From positions 79,003,123-79,067,122 of the forward strand of contig CM057825.1 in NCBI GenBank assembly GCA_030068075.1: a DNA stretch of 64,000 nucleotides, read 5' to 3'. Under the pieces are notes generated by a model, which ran no database searches, was not told where the DNA came from, and saw only the letters and a list, made by a program, of their open reading frames with translations. Origin of the DNA: Paguma larvata (taxonomy: Eukaryota > Chordata > Mammalia > Carnivora > Viverridae). Of the stretch, positions 42,805 to 55,445 are shown in pieces. The translations under genes were made by a program, and so were the position numbers. Each line of letters opens with the position of its first letter. Position 1 is the stretch's first letter.

Positions 42805-44639
42805 AAACACTTTAAACAATAAGCTGACTATTTGAAAGATTTTAATGGATGAGAAATATTTTCATTATAAAATTATAGAAAGTAAATGAAGATTTACAAA
42901 ATTCAAATAGTGAGCATTTTAAAAAATATTAATAAATATTTAGTTGTAAGTGCTTTCATAAAATCACTTCAAAACTGTTCCTCATTCTTACACTCTGAAA
43001 TTTCTTTTTCTGAAGAGTGGCATAAAACATAAATTAGTATGGGGGAAGAAAACAAAAATATAGTACAATTTTCTTAATTGAATATCTACCCTATGAAGGT
43101 TCCATTGCTTACTAAGCCCTGTTTCTAACGAGGTAAATTTGTAAAAATACACGAATACAACAGCGGATAGTTCTAGAGAGACTTTTGGCCATTGATTCCT
43201 GGATTCGTGAAGACCCATCTACACATTGTAAAGATACAACCAGCCACCCCTTGGCCCTGGCCCTAACTTGGGCACACCTGCACTCAACTAGTCTGACGCG
43301 TGTTCTCGTGCAGTAAGGTGTGGTGTATGGATGGAGCCCAGTGAACCTGGCAATTGTTTCAAATCTTCTTTCCTTCTTCCTCACAAGTCCCCAGTCATAT
43401 TGCAGATCAGTTGCTTGGTACCGGTCTAGTTCCTCAAAGCAGATCCGTGAACTTCACTTTCCTAATAACCCTGGCCAACACTTTAAAACACAAGTTGAAA
43501 CTGTTCTGTGTCTGTGAGTATTGGGAGAATTTTAACAACTGGATTAAAAAGCCAATCAAATGGTAAACTGCCAGGGGAAACACTCATGCCAGGGAATAGA
43601 TTAACTGTTAGCTGATTTCAAGAACAAATGGAAAGTGCAAATCTCAGAGAAATGAGGCGGGCAAGGAGAATAAAGTAAGGGGGACATAAACAACTGAAAG
43701 AATTTGGGCCACAGAAACTGGTTTGGTAAGTCTGTAACACAGTAGAAAGATGAAATTCTTTTTTCTTCCCAATTCCTTTTTTTAAAAATCAAGGTTCATC
43801 TTTCTTTACACTTGATAAAATTTGGGCATGTTCGTTCTCTTCATCTATTTTCCTGTATAATATGATTCACTTGCAAACTTGACCTCTTTCCCCGACCCTG
43901 CTCTCACCTGAGCAAGGAAAGGCTACAGGCAAGGATGTCTGGCTTAGGATTGCTAATCACCAGGGGCTATCTGGAGGACCCTGCTGGAGAGTCCTAAGTA
44001 TCCTCAATTTGCCTTGTGGAGGACAAAGCCCACAGTTGGATGATGCTTATTGATGTGTTAACCTTTTATATAGTCATGGAGAAGGGAAAATGCAAGCCAC
44101 AGAAGAGATTTTCTGAGTGTGACATCGTCAAAAACAATAGAAATACAGTACCAGAAACTGAGCAAGATATTGTTACTGTGTTTGGTCTTAAAATTCAGTA
44201 CTGGGTTTTGTGGCTCAAGTGGCAGTGTGGAGAGCACGACTATGAAAGAAGCAAATTTCACTGGCATGTTATTCACAAAGAGAAATTCTCCTGGAAGCTT
44301 TTATCATCTATCTTCCATTGTCATTCCCACCACACAAGACAGTTTGGATCCTCATATTAAAGGCCTTTTTATATATCATTTTTTAGCTTAAAAAATGGAA
44401 ACAGTTGACAATATTTTGGCTCCCAATTATCATAGTACCCACGATGCATATTGAATATTTATTTCCTATTAATTAGATAAAAAGAACAGACACGGCTGGT
44501 TTAAGAGGTCTGTCCTGGACACTGTAGTATGTTTATACTGTCCATGGACTATAGTCTCATTGTGATTGCTTACCAACATTACCTGAAAAAGCAGACTATT
44601 AAAGAAATAGACTCAGGAAGTCTAAGGTAGAATCAGAAA
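42805..44639. other. Intronic stretch with no recognised element
   Basis: No repeat family or gene could be supported. Confidence 0.4.
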
Positions 44640-45430
44640 ATTTGTATTAAAGCAACAACAACAACAAACACAACGTCTGCAGTGATTTTAAAGATTTGCA
44701 AATATAGAAACTTCAGGATTAGATCAAGAAAAACATGGATAAACATCCCTAAACAGCACTTCACAAAAAAAGGAAATAAAAATTGGCTAATAAATCTTGT
44801 TAAAATGTTTAACCTTATTAGACTTAAAGAAAAGGGAATGGAAACAATGATTCGAAACAATATAATTGATCATCTAAAATTGCAAAAATACTTCCATTTG
44901 AGAATACCCTATGTTAATACGTATGTGGGAAAAGAGACAATCTCATCTGAGAAGTAAATTAGTTTATCTTTCTTTTTGGAAACTAATTAATTTTTTTAAT
45001 GTGTGTACTCTTCATCAAAAAATTCCATTTCCAATCATTAACCCAGCAGATATATCTCAAAAGTGTGCCAAGAACATACAGGGGAAAATGTTCATGATAA
45101 GCCAAATACTTAATAATAAGGGGGAAGTTTATAAGTTAAAGTAATACCATACAAAAGAATATTGTGTCACTTCTAAAAAGAAAGAAGATCTATGAGAATG
45201 TACACTATGGTCCTTTCTAAAAAGGAAATGAATAAATACACACACACACATATGTGTAGGCTCTATGCATAATCTTTACCTTCTAAAAAGATACCTCGAA
45301 ATTATTAATAATTATGTTTGGGGAGAGGGCCTTCACTGGAGGAGTGAGGGAAGTTTTTACTTCATTTTGTATGCTTCTACGCTGTTTGCATTTTCTTACC
45401 ACGTACAAATATTCAAGGGCATGCCTGGTA
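44640..45430 (+). mobile_element. LINE remnant, HAL1/L1-like
   Basis: CACTTCACAAAAAAAGGAAA, CAAAAAATTCCATTTCCAAT, CAGCAGATATATCTCAAAAG, AACATACAGGGGAAAATGTT and TGTTTGCATTTTCTTACCAC follow the 3' part of HAL1-type elements. No intact frame. Confidence 0.55.
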
Positions 45431-45869
45431 TTTCCTGCAAGATCTGTTTAATTCCGTGCTAGCTTCCCTCACTCTCTAGTACATTTCTTAGTCAAACACT
45501 TCTGTCAATCACTATGTGAGTGAGTCAATTTATTTCAAATTATATCCTACCCACACTGCCAACCTACTTACTAGAAAAATGGATTTGAGAAGGCCTATAA
45601 TAAAAGACTCATAGTCAGGCTATTAAATAAAAGAAGCAAATAAAATTCATGGAAAGGAAGGGGAAATAAAAAGCCCAGGAAAATGTATTGACTATGATTG
45701 AGCAGTCAGCATGGCTCCACATTTCCTAAAGAAAAAGGCAAAAATGGAAACATGATGGTTGATGTCATTCTTATTGTCTGGAAAAAGATTTCATGCCTAT
45801 TTGTCAAAGATATTTTTACTTGGTGCTGAATTCTAAGAGACATGATCCAAGACACTTTGAAAATATCTT

Positions 45870-46080
45870 GACTTTATGTCCTGAGACTCCCATATTTGAC
45901 CCTACATCGGAGTCACTCAGAGGACTTGTTAAAATAGATTTCTGGGCTTTACTCGCAGGGTTTCTGATTGAGTAGGTGTGGGATGGGGCCTGAGGCTTTC
46001 ATTTCTAACAGGTTTCCTAGGTGATGCTGATGTTGCTAACCCAGGACAGCAATCTGGGGATCGGGACACATCGATCTTTG
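45870..46080 (+). mobile_element. MER5A-like DNA transposon remnant
   Basis: GGAGTCACTCAGAGGACTTG, TTCTGATTGAGTAGGTGTGG, GGGGCCTGAGGCTTTCATTT, AGGTGATGCTGATGTTGCTA are MER5A segments. Confidence 0.65.
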
Positions 46081-46446
46081 ACCAACCCTTCATTCATTAA
46101 CCCTTAATGGTTAATGACTTCATCAGGAGTTCTGCCTAGGATCTAGAGATACTCTTCACATAAGCGTATCCCAGTTTCTTATGATCTGATCAGAAACCAA
46201 AGCTGGAACTTGAGACAGCCATAGATATAAGTATTGCATATGCCTTGGCCCTTCTTAATACAAATTCATTCCACATCCCCTGCCCCTGATAGGGCTTAGA
46301 CAGGAACTGATAATGCAAATTCATGACTCGCATTAACAATAGCCTCATTTTACCCACACAGGAGGCTGGTCTCCTGCCAACATCCAAAATATATTATCAT
46401 TCAATTCCAAAATCAAGAATCAATGACCTTTAGACAATCTGCACTC

Positions 46447-46513
46447 TTTTTCTTTTTCTTTCTTTCTTTCTTTTTCTTTTTCTTTCTTTTTTTTTTTTTT
46501 TTTTTTTTTTTTT
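46447..46513 (+). repeat. T-rich (TTTC)n/poly-T tract
   Basis: Irregular CTTT/CTTTT units followed by a run of more than 20 T. It could be the remains of a poly-A tail on the minus strand, but no element adjoins it clearly. Confidence 0.9.
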
Positions 46514-46999
46514 GCCTATTGCCACGGGAAATAGAGGATTCACTGTACCAGGAATTAACATAGGACCTTTCTCCTGAAGAGGTAAGAGTTCAAAACACTT
46601 TTCGGATAAACAACTTCATTTGTCTTCCCACGTGGGCGGCGGTGGGAATGGGGTGGGATGGGGTGTGTAAGCTGCACTTTCATTACAGCACTGGAACTCT
46701 AGGTCTAAAGTCACTGTCTCTAGTCCTTATTTGGTTCATGGTTCGCAAAACACTTGATGCCATAGGAAATAACTGGCCCATTTGACGTCTGCACTCAGAT
46801 AAAGATCATACACACACACATTCACATGTACACTGGCACCAACAACCAGTATGTTTTATAAGACTAAAAACATCTAAAAATATATCTAACAGATGCACTT
46901 ATAAATGTGTACATTGTAGCTCAAAACAGGGAAAAACAGAAAAGTTTTTAAAAAACTAAAAGTGCTCTGAAATCCCTGAATTTCAGTAAGCTTACCTGG

Positions 47000-47105
47000 C
47001 CTTCAACAGTTCAGTTTTAAATAAGCATCTACTGTATACCAAATACTGTTTTAGGAACCAGGATTAAAAGTTGGACACAAACCCCACTCTTGACAGTAAT
47101 TACGA
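47000..47105 (-). mobile_element. L2 3' end remnant (antisense on plus)
   Basis: AAATAAGCATCTACTGTATA, CCAAATACTGTTTTAGGAAC and CACTCTTGACAGTAATTACG resemble the reversed L2 terminus. Confidence 0.45.
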
Positions 47106-47339
47106 GATCTGTCATAAAACCGATCATTCCAGATGACACGAATAGGTTAGGTGTGATGTTAACTAAACGAGCTCAGCGAATGGTCACTTAACCCCTCCTG
47201 AAGGTCCCAGGGGTCTTCCTGGGGGAGAAGACACAGCCAGACCTGAGAGATGAACAAGAAACAGCTGAAATGCAGACAGAGGGGTATGGTGAAGGATCTT
47301 GTGCTGGGCTGAAGCTTAGGTATCCCCAATCCAATCACA

Positions 47340-47830
47340 CCTTCTTTGCTACAAACAGTAATTCTATTTTGTTCAGGATGGGACTCAGTCTGACTCAAAC
47401 TACACTTCCCAGAATTCCCACCAACACTCGTGATCTCATTCGTGGCTAATGAGATGCAAATGAAAGCCATAGTAGGGCCTCTAGGAAAGCTGATGGCTCA
47501 CCTTAACTTTTGTTTTTCCTTCCTTGCCCTTCACCCTTCTTGGGGTTTGCAATACAGACAAGAAGCCCAGGAGCGTGACTGCCATTTTGGGGGGGACGAG
47601 TAGAAAGACGGAACAAAACTGGTCTCAGAGCTGTCACATCTGCCCTGGACTGCCGACTTCCAGTCTTCTTATTAATGAGAAAAGTAAGTCCCTGTCGGGT
47701 GTAGCCCCTGGAGTGTGGATGCAGCCAGATGGATGCCAATAGAAACCCATCTCACTCATGTGGGCGAGGCTATCTTCGTATTACTGTTTGTTTTATTTGT
47801 TTGTATAATCTGGGGAAGGCCCCAAATCTT
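47340..47830 (+). mobile_element. Possible ancient LTR/MaLR remnant
   Basis: CTACACTTCCCAGAATTCCC, GTGGCTAATGAGATGCAAAT, CCTGGACTGCCGACTTCCAG and TTCTTATTAATGAGAAAAGT occur in the order of an old mammalian LTR. The exact family is uncertain. Confidence 0.4.
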
Positions 47831-47910
47831 AGAGCAAACACTAATATCCAAAAGCAACCTTCTTGAATCCTTCACTTTTATCAAAACATGAACGTGAGGA
47901 TGTCCTGGCA

Positions 47911-48124
47911 CTTTTTTCTTAAGTTTATTCATTATTGAGAGACAGAGAGAGACAGAGCATGAGCGGGGGAGGGGCAGAGAGAGAGGGAGACACAGAATCT
48001 GAAGCAGGCTCCAGGCTCTGAGCTGTCAGCATAGAGGCCGACGCAGGGTTCGAACTCACAAACCGCAAGATCATGACCTGAGCCGAAGTCAGATGCTTAA
48101 CCGACTGAGCCACCCATGAGCACC
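47911..48124 (-). mobile_element. Carnivore tRNA-Lys SINE, minus strand
   Basis: Reversed tail AAGTTTATTCATTATTGAGA, GA-rich tract and reversed head GAGCCACCCATGAGCACC. Perfect 10-bp target-site duplication TGTCCTGGCA at 47901-47910 and 48125-48134. Confidence 0.95.
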
Positions 48125-48415
48125 TGTCCTGGCATTTTTAAAAAGTATTGTTATAATTAAGCAGCAAAAACTATTACTTTCCAGGAACACAATTGTTAAC
48201 ATTGTTTGCTGCTTAATTATACTTCCCAGTAACACAATCAAGAGCTAATAAAACAATATTACAATGGCCAGTAACATTTACAATTTCCTCTGAAAAAAAA
48301 ATCACACGAATACATAATCCCAGGGTTTAAATAAAATTTTAGACAAGATGTTTTCCTCTCTTATCCTCCAGGCTAAGAACTATGAACTTTCTCTTCCTCC
48401 CTCCCTCCTCTTCCT

Positions 48416-48420
48416 CTCTG

Positions 48421-48514
<94 letters not shown>
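48416..48514 (+). repeat. Compound (CT)n(AC)n microsatellite
   Basis: About 50 bases of CT/TC units interrupted by TGTC, then (AC)24 from 48467 to 48514. Confidence 0.95.
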
Positions 48515-48517
<3 letters not shown>

Positions 48518-49022
48518 CCTCTATTGTTTCCTCACACAATCACACAATCAGTAGTCTCAAGCGCTGATGTTGCTCTCCTTTTGCTACGGAAAGGGCAACT
48601 GAGACCTACAATCAGCAGGCTGTTTCTTTGTTATTCCAGGGAAAATGTTAAGGGACAGGTACCCCTTGGGGGTGGCGTAAACAGCAACCAGTGCTCAGGC
48701 AGAGGACATGCTCCCACTGCCTGGGGCAGGCACAGATCGCCACATGTTCTTTCAGGTCTAAAAGCATCAGGTAGTTGTCCTGGGACCTCCCTACCAGCCC
48801 TACCAGCCCCTCTTCAGCCAAGGGGGGTGGGGAATGGTGAGGACGTGTTGGGGAGGGATGCTCCGGTCCTAGCTTTTGCCCTAAGTAGCTTTTTCCAATG
48901 GACAATCACACCAGCTTCTCCACCTGTGCACTAGGGGTTTGGCCTGCATCAGTGATTCTGAGTCTGGGCAGTGGCGGAGTGGGGCTGGGGATTGTGGAAC
49001 AGTAAAATATAACTTGAAAACA

Positions 49023-49248
49023 GGGGCGCCTGGGTGGCTCAGTCAGTTGGGGGTCCGATTTTGACTCAAGTCATGAGCTCACGACTCGTGAGTTTGAGCC
49101 CCGTGTCAGGCTGTGTACTGACAGCTTAGAGCCAGGAGCCTGCTTTGGATTCTGTGTCTCCCTATCTCTCTGCCTCTCCCCCACTTGGACTCTGTCTCTC
49201 TCTGTCTCTCTCACAAATCAATAAACATTAAAAATTTTTTAAAAATTT
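49023..49248 (+). mobile_element. Carnivore tRNA-Lys SINE
   Basis: Near-consensus head GGGGCGCCTGGGTGGCTCAG, tail AAATCAATAAACATTAAAAA. Perfect 12-bp target-site duplication AACTTGAAAACA at 49011-49022 and 49249-49260. Confidence 0.97.
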
Positions 49249-49539
49249 AACTTGAAAACAAACAAAAAACTGTGCTCCGACAAAACTTTGCCAATGTTGT
49301 GTTTTCCTTTGAAAGGCCATACAAATAAAGCAACTACACAGACATAATGTTCCCAACCATGCTTTATGGGGAAGATTTGTCCCGCTATTTGTTCTGCCCA
49401 TTTTGGAAGTGTCAAACTGTCTGCTAAGTCTCTTACATCCCCCTAATGATTTGACCTTTTATTTATATATATTTGGTTCTTGTATTTTGAAATGTTTTTC
49501 CACTTGACCTTCCAGACCAGTTTACCCTAACGGTCCCTA

Positions 49540-49990
49540 TATCCCAAAAGTTCTTGACTTTTTGGGGGACATAGATTCCCTCATCACTCTAGTGAAACCT
49601 GTGAACCTTTCCCGAAGCAGTGTTTTTAAATGCATGAAGTGAAATACATAGGATTACAAAGCAAACCAATTATATTTAAATATCAATATAAAGTATTAAA
49701 ATACATAAACTTATGATACAGCAATATATATATGCTTCTTTATTATGACATTAAATATCAAGCTCTACTGGTGATGCTAATAATGATCATAATTTCAAGC
49801 AATAATGAGCTTAAGTGATATTTCAAGATGTCTGTAACAATTCTAACGTTATCTAAAAATGTTTTAGATTTGTACTGATAACAAAGTCACAGGCACCACC
49901 AATTCTTCTGCGGTTTCATTAGAAGATAATAAAAATAAAGATGTATTTTTCCTTCCAAATTAAATGCTATATTTTTCTGTAATTTGGAAA
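49540..49990 (+). mobile_element. Old interspersed repeat remnant, family not named
   Basis: AAATACATAGGATTACAAAG, AACCAATTATATTTAAATAT, ATGCTTCTTTATTATGACAT and GATAACAAAGTCACAGGCAC recur together in other mammalian sequence as I remember it, probably a non-autonomous DNA element. I cannot name the family with confidence. Confidence 0.4.
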
Positions 49991-50242
49991 CAGAAAATGT
50001 CCACCCTACCCTAACACCACTACTGTTTTTTATAGCCCACTCCATTCCACACCCAACTGCATAACTACATTCATATGCGATGTCTCAATGTGATGTAGGG
50101 CCAAGTATCAATGAAAAGGAAGTCATCGTCTCACCCAGGTCCCCTTACCATCCTACCCCTCCTTTCCAGAGGCAATCGCTGTTGACGATTTCTTGGGCAT
50201 TCTTGACATCTACGGAATGTTTCATTTAAAAAGCATTTTGTT

Positions 50243-50457
50243 AGGGCACCTGGGTGGCTCAATTGGTTAAGCATCTGACTTCAGCTCAGGTCATGATCGC
50301 ACGGTTTGTGAGTTTGAGCCCCATGTTGGGCTCTGTGCTGACAGCTCAAAGCCCGGAGGCTGCTTTGGATTCTACATCTCCCTCTCTCTCTGCCATTCTT
50401 CCACTCATGCTCTGTGTCTCAAAAATAAACAAACATCAAAAAATAAATAAATAAAAT
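50243..50457 (+). mobile_element. Carnivore tRNA-Lys SINE
   Basis: Head GGGCACCTGGGTGGCTCAAT, tail CAAAAATAAACAAACATCAA. Perfect 15-bp target-site duplication AAAAAGCATTTTGTT at 50228-50242 and 50458-50472. Confidence 0.97.
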
Positions 50458-50856
50458 AAAAAGCATTTTGTTTAAATTCTGGAAAACTAGTTTGCAATGG
50501 AATTTCATCTATTCTATTTGACCAACATCACTTACCTTCTGCTTATTATTCTCTGGTGCCTGGGTCCCTTTATCTTAGTTTCCATGGCTTGCTCACTGCT
50601 TTATTCACCCTCAAAGTTCATGTCAAGCTGTGGGATGCTTTGAACAGCTACAACTTCATGACCCTGAGGCTTGTCCAGCAGGCCAACTCCAGCTGTCTGT
50701 CCTCCATTGAGGTCCCCAGAAGAATCTCCCTGCGCACTCCCCCCCCCCCCCACCACAGGTAGCAAGAGAGTATTCTAATGAGAAGAAAGCAGCCTCTCTC
50801 TGAAATCGCACTGGGAACACTTCCCGGACAGCCATAAGACAAAATTACAAACCCCC

Positions 50857-50858
<2 letters not shown>

Positions 50859-50890
<32 letters not shown>
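50859..50890 (+). repeat. (AC)16 microsatellite
   Basis: Sixteen AC units without interruption. Confidence 0.95.
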
Positions 50891-50893
<3 letters not shown>

Positions 50894-51172
50894 GCCAACT
50901 TTTACCATCCCCACCCTGTCATAAAATAGAGGACAGTCTTCCAAAACAGGAAAATTAGAACCTCATAATAAAAGGGCAAATTGTCCCAAAAAAGGCAGTT
51001 GGCAGATTATAGTTATACAAATTACAAGAACATCTGAAAAACAGGAGCAGATGGAGGAAAGGCAACAACTGAAGAAATAATACAGGGAAATGTCCTTATC
51101 TTGCAAAAAGGCTGCAGTTGGAAGATTGAAAGAAATTGTCCAGTTCCAAGTTAAGAATGATCGCTGGATCAC

Positions 51173-51383
51173 TGGGCACCTGTGTGGCTCAGTCAATTAA
51201 GCGTCTGACTTCAGCCCAGGTCATGATCTCACAGTCTGTGAGTTCAAGCCCCACATTGGGCTATGTGCTGACAGCTCAAAGCCTGGAGCCTGCTTCCGAT
51301 TCTGTGTCTCCCTCTCTCTCTGCCCTTCCCTGCTCATGCTCTGTGTCTCTCCCTCTCTCTTTCTCTCAAAAAAAAAAAAAAAA
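51173..51383 (+). mobile_element. Carnivore tRNA-Lys SINE
   Basis: Head TGGGCACCTGTGTGGCTCAG, CT stretch, then a pure A tail of about 16. Flanking duplication not clear. A 185-codon open frame running out of this SINE to 51893 has no protein feature. Confidence 0.94.
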
Positions 51384-51859
51384 GATTACAAAAGACACTT
51401 ATCAATGCAAGCACCAGTACTTGCTAGAATAAAGAAAAATTTGTTTTTATGTGTTTATCTCATAATCCTCACCTTACTATATATTTTTTCCTTAATAAAG
51501 CGTCCTGAGTTTTCTAAATATAATCATCAGTTCAAAAGGAAATTTTATTTTTTCTTTTTAAAAATATTTCCTCCTCTATTTTCTTGTCTCATATTTTCTA
51601 AAGCCTCCAAGAGTCTGTTCAAAAGTGGTAATAGCTGTTTTATTTTTTATTTTAATGAAAACTATTGGAAGCTTCTAGACAAAAATAACAAGTTACCTAT
51701 AAAGGTAATTAGACTAACATCAGACTTCATCTGTACTCTACTGAGAGGAAAGAATTGCATTCCCAGAATTCCGTGCTCATCCGAGATATCATTCACCTCT
51801 CACAGAAATATTGAGGTTGATTTAATAACCACAACAATAGTACCATTGAGTCAATATTT

Positions 51860-52415
51860 AGTAGCACTCATTCAGTGCCAGATTCAATTCTAAGCATTTC
51901 ACTTATCATGATAGTATGTCTACAGGGTGGCTCCCATTAGTTCCTTCTGTCCCTCTCCATTCATGCCAACTCAAGATGAGGTCTAGTCTCCCACCTCATA
52001 GAATCTGTTAGAAGTGTAGCTGAACAAGTTCTAAGCCAAGACATTATGAATACTGCCCCTTGGAGTTTTCACATAGGAAACCCAGGCTTCTCTGATGAAA
52101 ATAGTCGTTGTATGAGAAAACCAGTCATGTGAGTGAAAAAAGCCATCTTGGACATCAAGCCTAGCTGAACCTTCAGAAGATGCCAGCCCCTACAGCCATT
52201 TGATGCTGACCACATGAGAGTCCCTAAACAAGAATGGGCCAGCCAAGCCCAACCCACAGGACCATGAGAGATAATAGTAAGTTGTTGTTTTGGGGTAGTT
52301 CATCGCATAGCAATAGATAACTAGAATACTTACGCTAACTCTTCGCAATATTCCTACGAGGTGGCCATTATTGGTATTACCATTTTACAGATAAGGAGAC
52401 TAAGACCCAGGTAAG
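51860..52415 (-). mobile_element. MIR remnant split by a later insertion
   Basis: The reversed MIR 3' part (TTCAGTGCCAGATTCAATTC, TAAGCATTTCACTTATCATG) stops near 51910. The rest (GCAATATTCCTACGAGGTGG, CCATTTTACAGATAAGGAGA) resumes near 52335. The intervening 51915-52330 is a separate element. Confidence 0.6.
51915..52330 (+). mobile_element. LTR-like repeat remnant inserted in a MIR
   Basis: It ends TTGTTTTGGGGTAGTTCATC, GCATAGCAATAGATAACTAG, typical of ancient mammalian LTR-type 3' ends. Its placement between two halves of one MIR supports its being a mobile element of about 410 bp. Family uncertain. Confidence 0.5.
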
Positions 52416-52964
52416 TTAAACCTTCCCAAGCTTATTCATAAATAAATAAACCTCATGTTTCATATGTAAAAATATTGAGAAGGACCTTAATGCAACAAAA
52501 ATGCATGTGACCAGAGACCTCAAGAGAGAGGAAAAGGGAAAGCAGAAAAAACAGTGACAAGAAGTATATCTTGCCAAATATATTGTGAAATCTAAGATAC
52601 TATGGATCCCATAACTGGGAATGTATAAACTAAAAGTGAAAGGCTTCTGGAATAACAGACAGAGAGCAAGAGTAACAGTAACAGTCAAGAAGGAAAGGAA
52701 ACGTAGGAGCTGGGAGGGAGCGAGGCTGGAGGCAGGCCAAAGAGGAAGAAGCAAATGCATTCTGAAGTTCTTCGTATGAATTTTTGCAAGATATAAATTA
52801 ACAAAACTAATTCACTTAGAACATCGAAAAGACAAAGTATCATAGGACAGATTGAAAACGTAGTTAAATTCCTACTATTAAGAAAGAGAGCAGACACAGA
52901 GGATTTTAGAGTGAGTTCCATATAACTTACAAAGAATAAAAATATGTTATTTAAATTATTCAAG

Positions 52965-53761
52965 ACTATGAAACATAGAGAAAGCCCCTAAATCCATTTT
53001 ATAAAACTGGCTTAGCCTTTAAACCAAAATTGATAAAAGCAGCACAATAAAAGAACACTACAGAGAAATCCCACTTGTAAATATTTGCTTATTTGTTATC
53101 CCACTTATAAAAATTCCAAGTAAAATATTAGCAAGCACATCCAAAAGCAGTGAAATGAATACTACTAGTGATTAAGTGGAGTTTATGCCAAAAAGGCAGT
53201 TTCCACACCAGCAAATCCATTAACATCATTCATAATAGAAACAAACGCATGGAGGAAAAGTGGTTGGTTATATCGATAGTTTCTAAAACACATTTGGTAA
53301 AATTCAACAGCCATTTTTAATAAAACTCCAAGTAAAATATAAATAGAAAGAAACATCTTGAATATGAAAATACCTATTTATCGAAAATCAACTGCAAATA
53401 TCATTCTAAACAATGCCAGGAATAAGATGGAATGCCTACAGTTATCACTACAATGCAACAGTGAACTGAGGAAAAGAGACTAGTTAATATAAATAGAGTG
53501 ATGAAAAGATAAAATTTTCCCTTTCTCCTAATGATATGTTTACATATCTAGAAATTCCAACTCTGGTTTAAATAAGAAAACTACTAGAATCAAGGAAGGA
53601 CTTTGATCAGGTGGCTAGTGGTTTAGAACTTTTCTCCATATTTGCAATGAAAATACAATAGCATTACAATAGCATCAAAAAGGAAAAGAAAGATTAGAGA
53701 TAAATATTTAAATTGAAAATTCATAATACATTTATAACAATGTCAATTAGAATCCCAACTT
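52965..53761 (+). mobile_element. Very old L1 LINE, ORF2 segment (left part)
   Basis: AAATATTAGCAAGCACATCC, AAGTGGAGTTTATGCCAAAA, GGTAAAATTCAACAGCCATT and GTCAATTAGAATCCCAACTT follow the reverse-transcriptase-region order of L1 ORF2, with many stops. The right part resumes at 55872 after younger insertions. Confidence 0.6.
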
Positions 53762-55379
53762 GTTTTTCTTTAAACATTTTTTAATGTTTTATTTATTTAT
53801 TTTTTAAAATATTTTTTATTGTCAGATTGGTTTCCATACAAGAACACCCAGAGCTCATCTCAACCCATGCCCTGTTCAGTGCCCATCACCCACTCTCCAC
53901 CATCCCATGCCCACCTCAACCCTTGGTTTGTTCTTAGTATTTAAGAGTCTCTTATGTTTTGTCTCCCTCCCTCTCTGTGTCATTTTTTTCCCTTCCCCTC
54001 CTCCCCTCCCCCCTGGTTTTCTGTTAAGTCTCGAAAAGTCCACCTGTGCATGGAAACATATGGTATCTGTCTTTCTCTGACTGACCTATTTCACTCAACA
54101 TAGTACCCTCCAGTTCCATCCATGTTGTCACACATGACCAGATTTCATTCTTTCTCATTGCCACAAAGTATTCCATTGTATATATGTACCACATCTTCTT
54201 TATCTATTCGTCAGTTGATGGACACTTAGTCTCTTTCCATGATTTGGCTATTGTTGAAAGTGCTGCTATAAACATCGGGGTACACGTGCCTGTATGCATC
54301 ACCACTCCTGTATCTCTTGGGTAGATTCCTAACAGTGCTATTGCTGGGTCATAGGGTAGTTCTATTTTCATTTTTTTTGAGGAACCTCCACACAGTTCTC
54401 CAGAGCGGCTGCACTAGTTTGCATTCCCACCAACAGTGCAAGAGGGTGCCTGTTTCTCCACATCCTCGCCAGCATCTAGTTTCCTGATTTGTTCATTTTA
54501 GCCACTCTGACTGGTGTGAGGTGGTATCTCAGTGTGGTTTTGATTTGTATTTCCCTGATAATGAGTGACATTGAGCATCGTTTCATGTATCTGTTTGCCG
54601 TTTGGATGTCTTCTTTGGAGAAGTGTCTATTCATATCTTCTGCCTATTTCTTCACTGGGTTATTCGTTTTTCAGGTGTGGAGTTTGGTAAGTTCTTTATA
54701 GATTTTAGATACTAGTCCTTTATCCGATATGTCATTTGCAATTATCTTTTCCCATTCTGTTGGTTGCCTATTAGTTTTGTTGGTTGTTTCTTTTGCAGTG
54801 CAGAAGCTTTTTTATCTTGATGAGGTCCCAGTAGTTCATTTTTGCTTTTAATTTCCTTGCCTTTGGAGATGTGTGGTGTAAGAAATTGGTGCATCTTAGG
54901 TCAAAGAGGCTTTTTCCTGCTTTCTCCTCTAGGATTTTGATGGTTTCCTGTCTCACATTCAGATCCTTCATCCATTTAGAGTTTATTTTTGTGAGTGGTG
55001 TAAAGAAGCGGTCTAGGTTCATTCTTCTGCATGTGGCTGTCCAGGTCTCCCAGCACCATTTATTAAAGAGGCTGTCTTTTTTCCATTGGATACTCTTTCC
55101 TGCTTTGTCAAAGATTAGTTGGCCATATACTTGCAGGTCCATTTCTGAGTTTTCTATTCTATTCCATTGGTGTAAATGTCTGTTATTGTGCAAATACCAT
55201 ACAGTCTTAATGACTACCACTTTGTAGTAGAGGTTAAACTCTGGAATTGTGATGCCTCCCACCTTGGTTTTATTCTTCAGTATTCCTTTGGCTATTTGGA
55301 GTCTTTTGTGGTTCCATACAAATTTTAGGATTGTTTGCTCTAGTTTTGAGAAGAATGCTGGTGCAATTTTGATTGGGAC
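53762..55379 (-). mobile_element. Younger carnivore L1, 5'-truncated, minus strand
   Basis: About 1.6 kb of L1 3' end inserted in an older L1. The minus strand carries the C-terminal part of ORF2, starting near the segment VPIKIAPAFFSKLEQTILKF, continuing through WNHKR, PEFNLYYK and WYLHNN motifs, then the 3' UTR up to 53762. A flanking duplication AGAATCCCAACTT (53749-53761) and AGAATCCCAATTT (55380-55392) differs at one base. The reading frame is open for 224 codons (55445-54771) and is then broken by an extra base in the T6 run at 54808-54813, so it encodes no working protein. It has no 5' UTR or ORF1. Confidence 0.92.
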
Positions 55380-55445
55380 AGAATCCCAATTTTTTAAAGT
55401 GGATATATTGGAGTGCCTGGGTGGCTCAGTCAGTTGAGCATCCAA
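54771..55445 (-). pseudogene. L1 ORF2 fragment, frameshifted and truncated
   Basis: The 224-codon frame corresponds to the region of L1 ORF2 downstream of the reverse-transcriptase core. The first about 20 codons come from the neighbouring SINE and the target sequence, not L1. A one-base expansion of an A run on the minus strand (T6 at 54808-54813) shifts the frame, after which the frame stops at once; matching L1 sequence continues in another frame beyond it. Endonuclease and catalytic reverse-transcriptase parts are absent. Confidence 0.85.

Noticed and set aside
47901..48134. 48-kb region inverted repeat between plus- and minus-strand SINEs as a designed structure
   Set aside because: Inverted SINE pairs occur by chance in any SINE-rich intron. 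The three minus copies are far from their partners and the arms are diverged.
48339..48567. Frames encoding poly-Val/Cys, poly-Arg/Glu or poly-Thr/His
   Set aside because: Products of the compound (CT)n(AC)n microsatellite.
51336..51893. 185-codon plus-strand open frame
   Set aside because: It starts in the CT/A-rich tail of a SINE and continues through AT-rich DNA. The composition (Lys, Phe, Ile, Ser) is that of translated AT-rich sequence, with no domain.
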